From Candidatus Zixiibacteriota bacterium (GTDB lineage Bacteria; Zixibacteria; MSB-5A5; GN15; FEB-12): a stretch of 64,000 nucleotides of DNA. A program made the translations under genes and the position numbers. Under the pieces are notes generated by a model, which saw only the letters and a list, made by a program, of their open reading frames with translations, was not told the origin of the DNA and did not search any database. Shown here in pieces: positions 62,187 to 64,000 of this stretch. Every line of letters begins with the position of its first letter. The stretch's first letter is position 1. The stretch spans positions 1 through 64,000 of the forward strand of contig JAHOYZ010000012.1 of the NCBI GenBank assembly GCA_019038695.1, written 5' to 3'.

Positions 62187-63306
62187 ACTATTAATACTGA
62201 CGGCAAGCCTGATGATCGTATTGGGCGGCTTGACATCGGCCTATGGTCAAATACGATACGGGCAACCCGCATCAGGGCGGGTCGGATTTGTTTATAGCAA
62301 CTGGAAGGTCGAATCCAAGGTCGATTCCAATGGAACGGAAACGACCGTCAATCAATTGTCTTTCCCGGTTGTTGGTTTCCTTCCTCTGCAGGACAATCTC
62401 GAAATGCGTTTGTTTGTGGCCGGTGCCTCGAACAGTATCGATGGCGACTATGGTGACGTCTCCTTCTTCGGGCTGGGAGATATGCGACTCCAGATTAACA
62501 AATCACTGTCGGATGACCAGTGGTTGATATCAGCCGGAGTGAATCTACCCACCGGCAAGAAGAGTCTTGATTCTGATGGCCGCCAGATTCTGTCGATGCT
62601 ATCGAAGAACTACCTCAGTTTTCCGGTTCGACGGATGGGGACGGGATTTGGGTTTAACCTCTTGCTGGCTACCGCGCGTGCTTCGGGTACTCTCAAGTAC
62701 GGAGCCGGGATTATGTACCAGTTTAATGGCACCTATGAGCCTTACGAGGGAACAGACAATTATGATCCCGGCGATAAGGTTAGCATTAATGCCGGTGTTG
62801 ATCTGGTCTCAGGACCGACTGTGTTTTCGGCTGATGTCATTTATGCGCTGTACACTGCGGACAAGTTTGACGGCAACAAGAACTTCCGTCAGAGCCCGGT
62901 GCTGGATTTGCGACTTGGTTTGAACCGTCAAGCCGGTAGCACGATTCTGAAGTTCCGAACTCGATACGCCAAACGCGGCAACAATGAGATCTATAGCGGC
63001 GACGGACAGGACGTAGCCCAGTCATTGCGGCTCTTCGGTAATGAAATACTCGTGGCCGGCAATGTGTCATTCCTGGTGGGGGAGGGGTTGCGACTTATCC
63101 CACTCGCCGAACTGCGGCTCATTTCCGAGAATGAGGACGACTTCGGCAATGCATCGATCATTGGTTTCGGGAGTAATTTTGAATACCAAATGGCTCAAGA
63201 CACTAAGATGACGCTAGGTGGCAAGATGTACACTGGCAGTGCCGATGGTGGTGACCTGGATTTGTCAGGAATGCAACTGTCGATCGGCCTGGCAGCGTCA
63301 TTTTAA
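62176..63306 (+). CDS. outer-membrane beta-barrel protein
   Basis: I start at the ATG at 62176, which has GGAGGGG upstream and opens a signal peptide (MRNKLLILTASLMIVLGGLT); the longer frame from 62086 lies inside the previous gene. The mature protein alternates polar and aromatic residues in strands typical of a transmembrane barrel ('GRVGFVYSNWKVESKV', 'FGFNLLLATARASGTLKYG'), ending 'LSIGLAASF' with the C-terminal Phe expected for BAM-assembled outer-membrane proteins. The overlap with the TPR-CsgG gene suggests a joint envelope complex, perhaps an export pore. Confidence 0.85.
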   Translation: MRNKLLILTASLMIVLGGLTSAYGQIRYGQPASGRVGFVYSNWKVESKVDSNGTETTVNQLSFPVVGFLPLQDNLEMRLFVAGASNSIDGDYGDVSFFGLGDMRLQINKSLSDDQWLISAGVNLPTGKKSLDSDGRQILSMLSKNYLSFPVRRMGTGFGFNLLLATARASGTLKYGAGIMYQFNGTYEPYEGTDNYDPGDKVSINAGVDLVSGPTVFSADVIYALYTADKFDGNKNFRQSPVLDLRLGLNRQAGSTILKFRTRYAKRGNNEIYSGDGQDVAQSLRLFGNEILVAGNVSFLVGEGLRLIPLAELRLISENEDDFGNASIIGFGSNFEYQMAQDTKMTLGGKMYTGSADGGDLDLSGMQLSIGLAASF

Positions 63307-63318
63307 GGGGATGCAGCT

Positions 63319-64000
63319 ATGAACAACAGCAAGGTCAAATTACTAATACTCTGTGTGTCGGTCCTGAGTATGCTCTGTGCGGCTGGGTTTTTGCTTAGTT
63401 GCTCCGATAACCCGGTTGATTCGATTACCAGGGACAACCAACTGGCTATGAACCTTTCCATCGCTTCCTCACCGGAACTGATGGAGATGGTCAACAACTT
63501 TGTTGTCCATGTCTCGGGCGACGGCTTTGAGACATTCTCGCAATCTCTGGACATCGAAGACGGCTACGTGCGAGGCACGATTAACTCTGTTCCGGCCGGA
63601 GACGCCATTACGTTCACGGTCCAGGCGCTGGACGGTTCGCTACTAATCTATGAGGGTACGGATACCATTCCGGTTCAACCCGACACGGTTAATAATGTAA
63701 ATGTTGTCCTGATTCCAGTCGTTTCAATGGTCAAGCTCTCGCCGCGTTATCTGGAGGTCGGAACTAACCAGGAAAGTTCGTTTGAATTGAAAGTGTATGG
63801 AATTCGTAATCTGTCGCAGCTTTCATTCCGGCTCCACTGGGATTTCCCGGCGCTGATTCGTTTCTCAACTGAGGTGTCCGGGATCCTGTCCAATCGGGTG
63901 CTGGTTTTCGACACTCTTGGGGGAGCGGTTGCGCCGCCGTACTACTATGCCTGCGCTTTTCTGAACACCGAACAGGCCAATCGCATTGTTGATGCCAACG
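63319..64000 (+). CDS. lipoprotein with cohesin-like domain (runs off the window)
   Basis: The frame starts at the ATG at 63319, 12 bp after the barrel gene with AAGGGG upstream, and is open to the end of the window (227 codons). The signal has the lipobox LLSC, so the protein is lipid-anchored. After a beta-rich first domain, residues from about 138 ('MVKLSPRYLEVGTNQESSFE', then 'ELKVYGIRNLSQLSFRLHWD' and 'ALIRFSTEVSGILS') follow the strand pattern of cohesin domains (V.....V.NL.G....L.YDP..L.......G.L). If real, it would be a surface receptor for the dockerin proteins encoded elsewhere in this window. The missing 3' end prevents a firmer call. Confidence 0.7.
   Translation, partial: MNNSKVKLLILCVSVLSMLCAAGFLLSCSDNPVDSITRDNQLAMNLSIASSPELMEMVNNFVVHVSGDGFETFSQSLDIEDGYVRGTINSVPAGDAITFTVQALDGSLLIYEGTDTIPVQPDTVNNVNVVLIPVVSMVKLSPRYLEVGTNQESSFELKVYGIRNLSQLSFRLHWDFPALIRFSTEVSGILSNRVLVFDTLGGAVAPPYYYACAFLNTEQANRIVDAN

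Overview
The window looks like a chromosome segment of an uncultured anaerobic bacterium of the FCB group, most likely candidate phylum Zixibacteria. This is an inference. It rests on secreted proteins ending in two dockerin-type repeats of the 'NIADLTYLVxYLFTGGPPP' style, on right-handed beta-helix proteins, on a PEGA-domain Ser/Thr kinase beside CsgG-like lipoproteins, and on an anaerobe-type 'orange protein' gene set. No rRNA or taxonomic marker settles it. Most of the window has mid-range GC. The stretch 32.6-41.5 kb is plainly AT-rich and foreign-looking.

Layout. 0.1-16.9 kb: secreted and surface proteins, namely a dockerin protein with a caspase-fold peptidase domain, a three-gene set with a metallophosphoesterase interrupted by LysM and BACON domains, a second dockerin beta-helix protein, a lipoprotein and a NosD-like beta-helix, with tRNA-Ser(UGA) at 14.3 kb. 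17.0-21.7 kb: a DprA/SLOG-like protein, then trpS-scpA-scpB and an RsuA/RluB-type pseudouridine synthase. 22.0-26.7 kb: a very long multi-PAS hybrid histidine kinase. 26.7-31.6 kb: an ORP-like cluster (three NifX/NifB-like proteins, two ferredoxin-containing MinD-like ATPases, a DUF5320-like protein) with its sigma-54 activator and three copies of a TTGC-N6-GCAA palindrome. 32.1 kb: tRNA-Ser(CGA).

32.2-52.9 kb is the most interesting part. Three cargo blocks with unrelated contents are stacked head to tail behind a decayed tRNA-Met(CAU) gene. Block 1 (32.3-41.7 kb) is a tightly coupled operon of a substrate-binding lipoprotein, a protein with a diadenylate-cyclase-like (DAC) C-terminus, a B12-binding radical SAM protein and a complete LivHMGF-type ABC transporter. 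Block 2 (41.7-47.8 kb) is a heavy-metal RND efflux pump. Block 3 (47.8-52.8 kb) is an arsenic operon (arsR, a thioredoxin-like protein, a MacB/FtsX-type ABC pair, acr3). The blocks share near-identical right ends (about 190 bp: two TTTCTAACA repeats, a nested palindrome, then the 3' half of a tRNA-Met). Their left ends share a second copy of CCCGAAGGTC 99-101 bp further on, followed by an 80-bp block with inverted CCCGAAGGTC ends. No recombinase gene is visible in any block. I read this as an accretion island of satellite-like elements moved in trans by a tyrosine recombinase acting at the tRNA anticodon loop.

53.2-64.0 kb returns to the host chromosome: a truncated dockerin/thrombospondin-3 fragment with the same terminator as the first gene, a sodium:solute symporter, a penicillin-acylase family hydrolase, then a PEGA-domain kinase, two CsgG-like proteins, an outer-membrane beta-barrel protein and the start of a lipoprotein with a cohesin-like domain, possibly a partner for the dockerin proteins.
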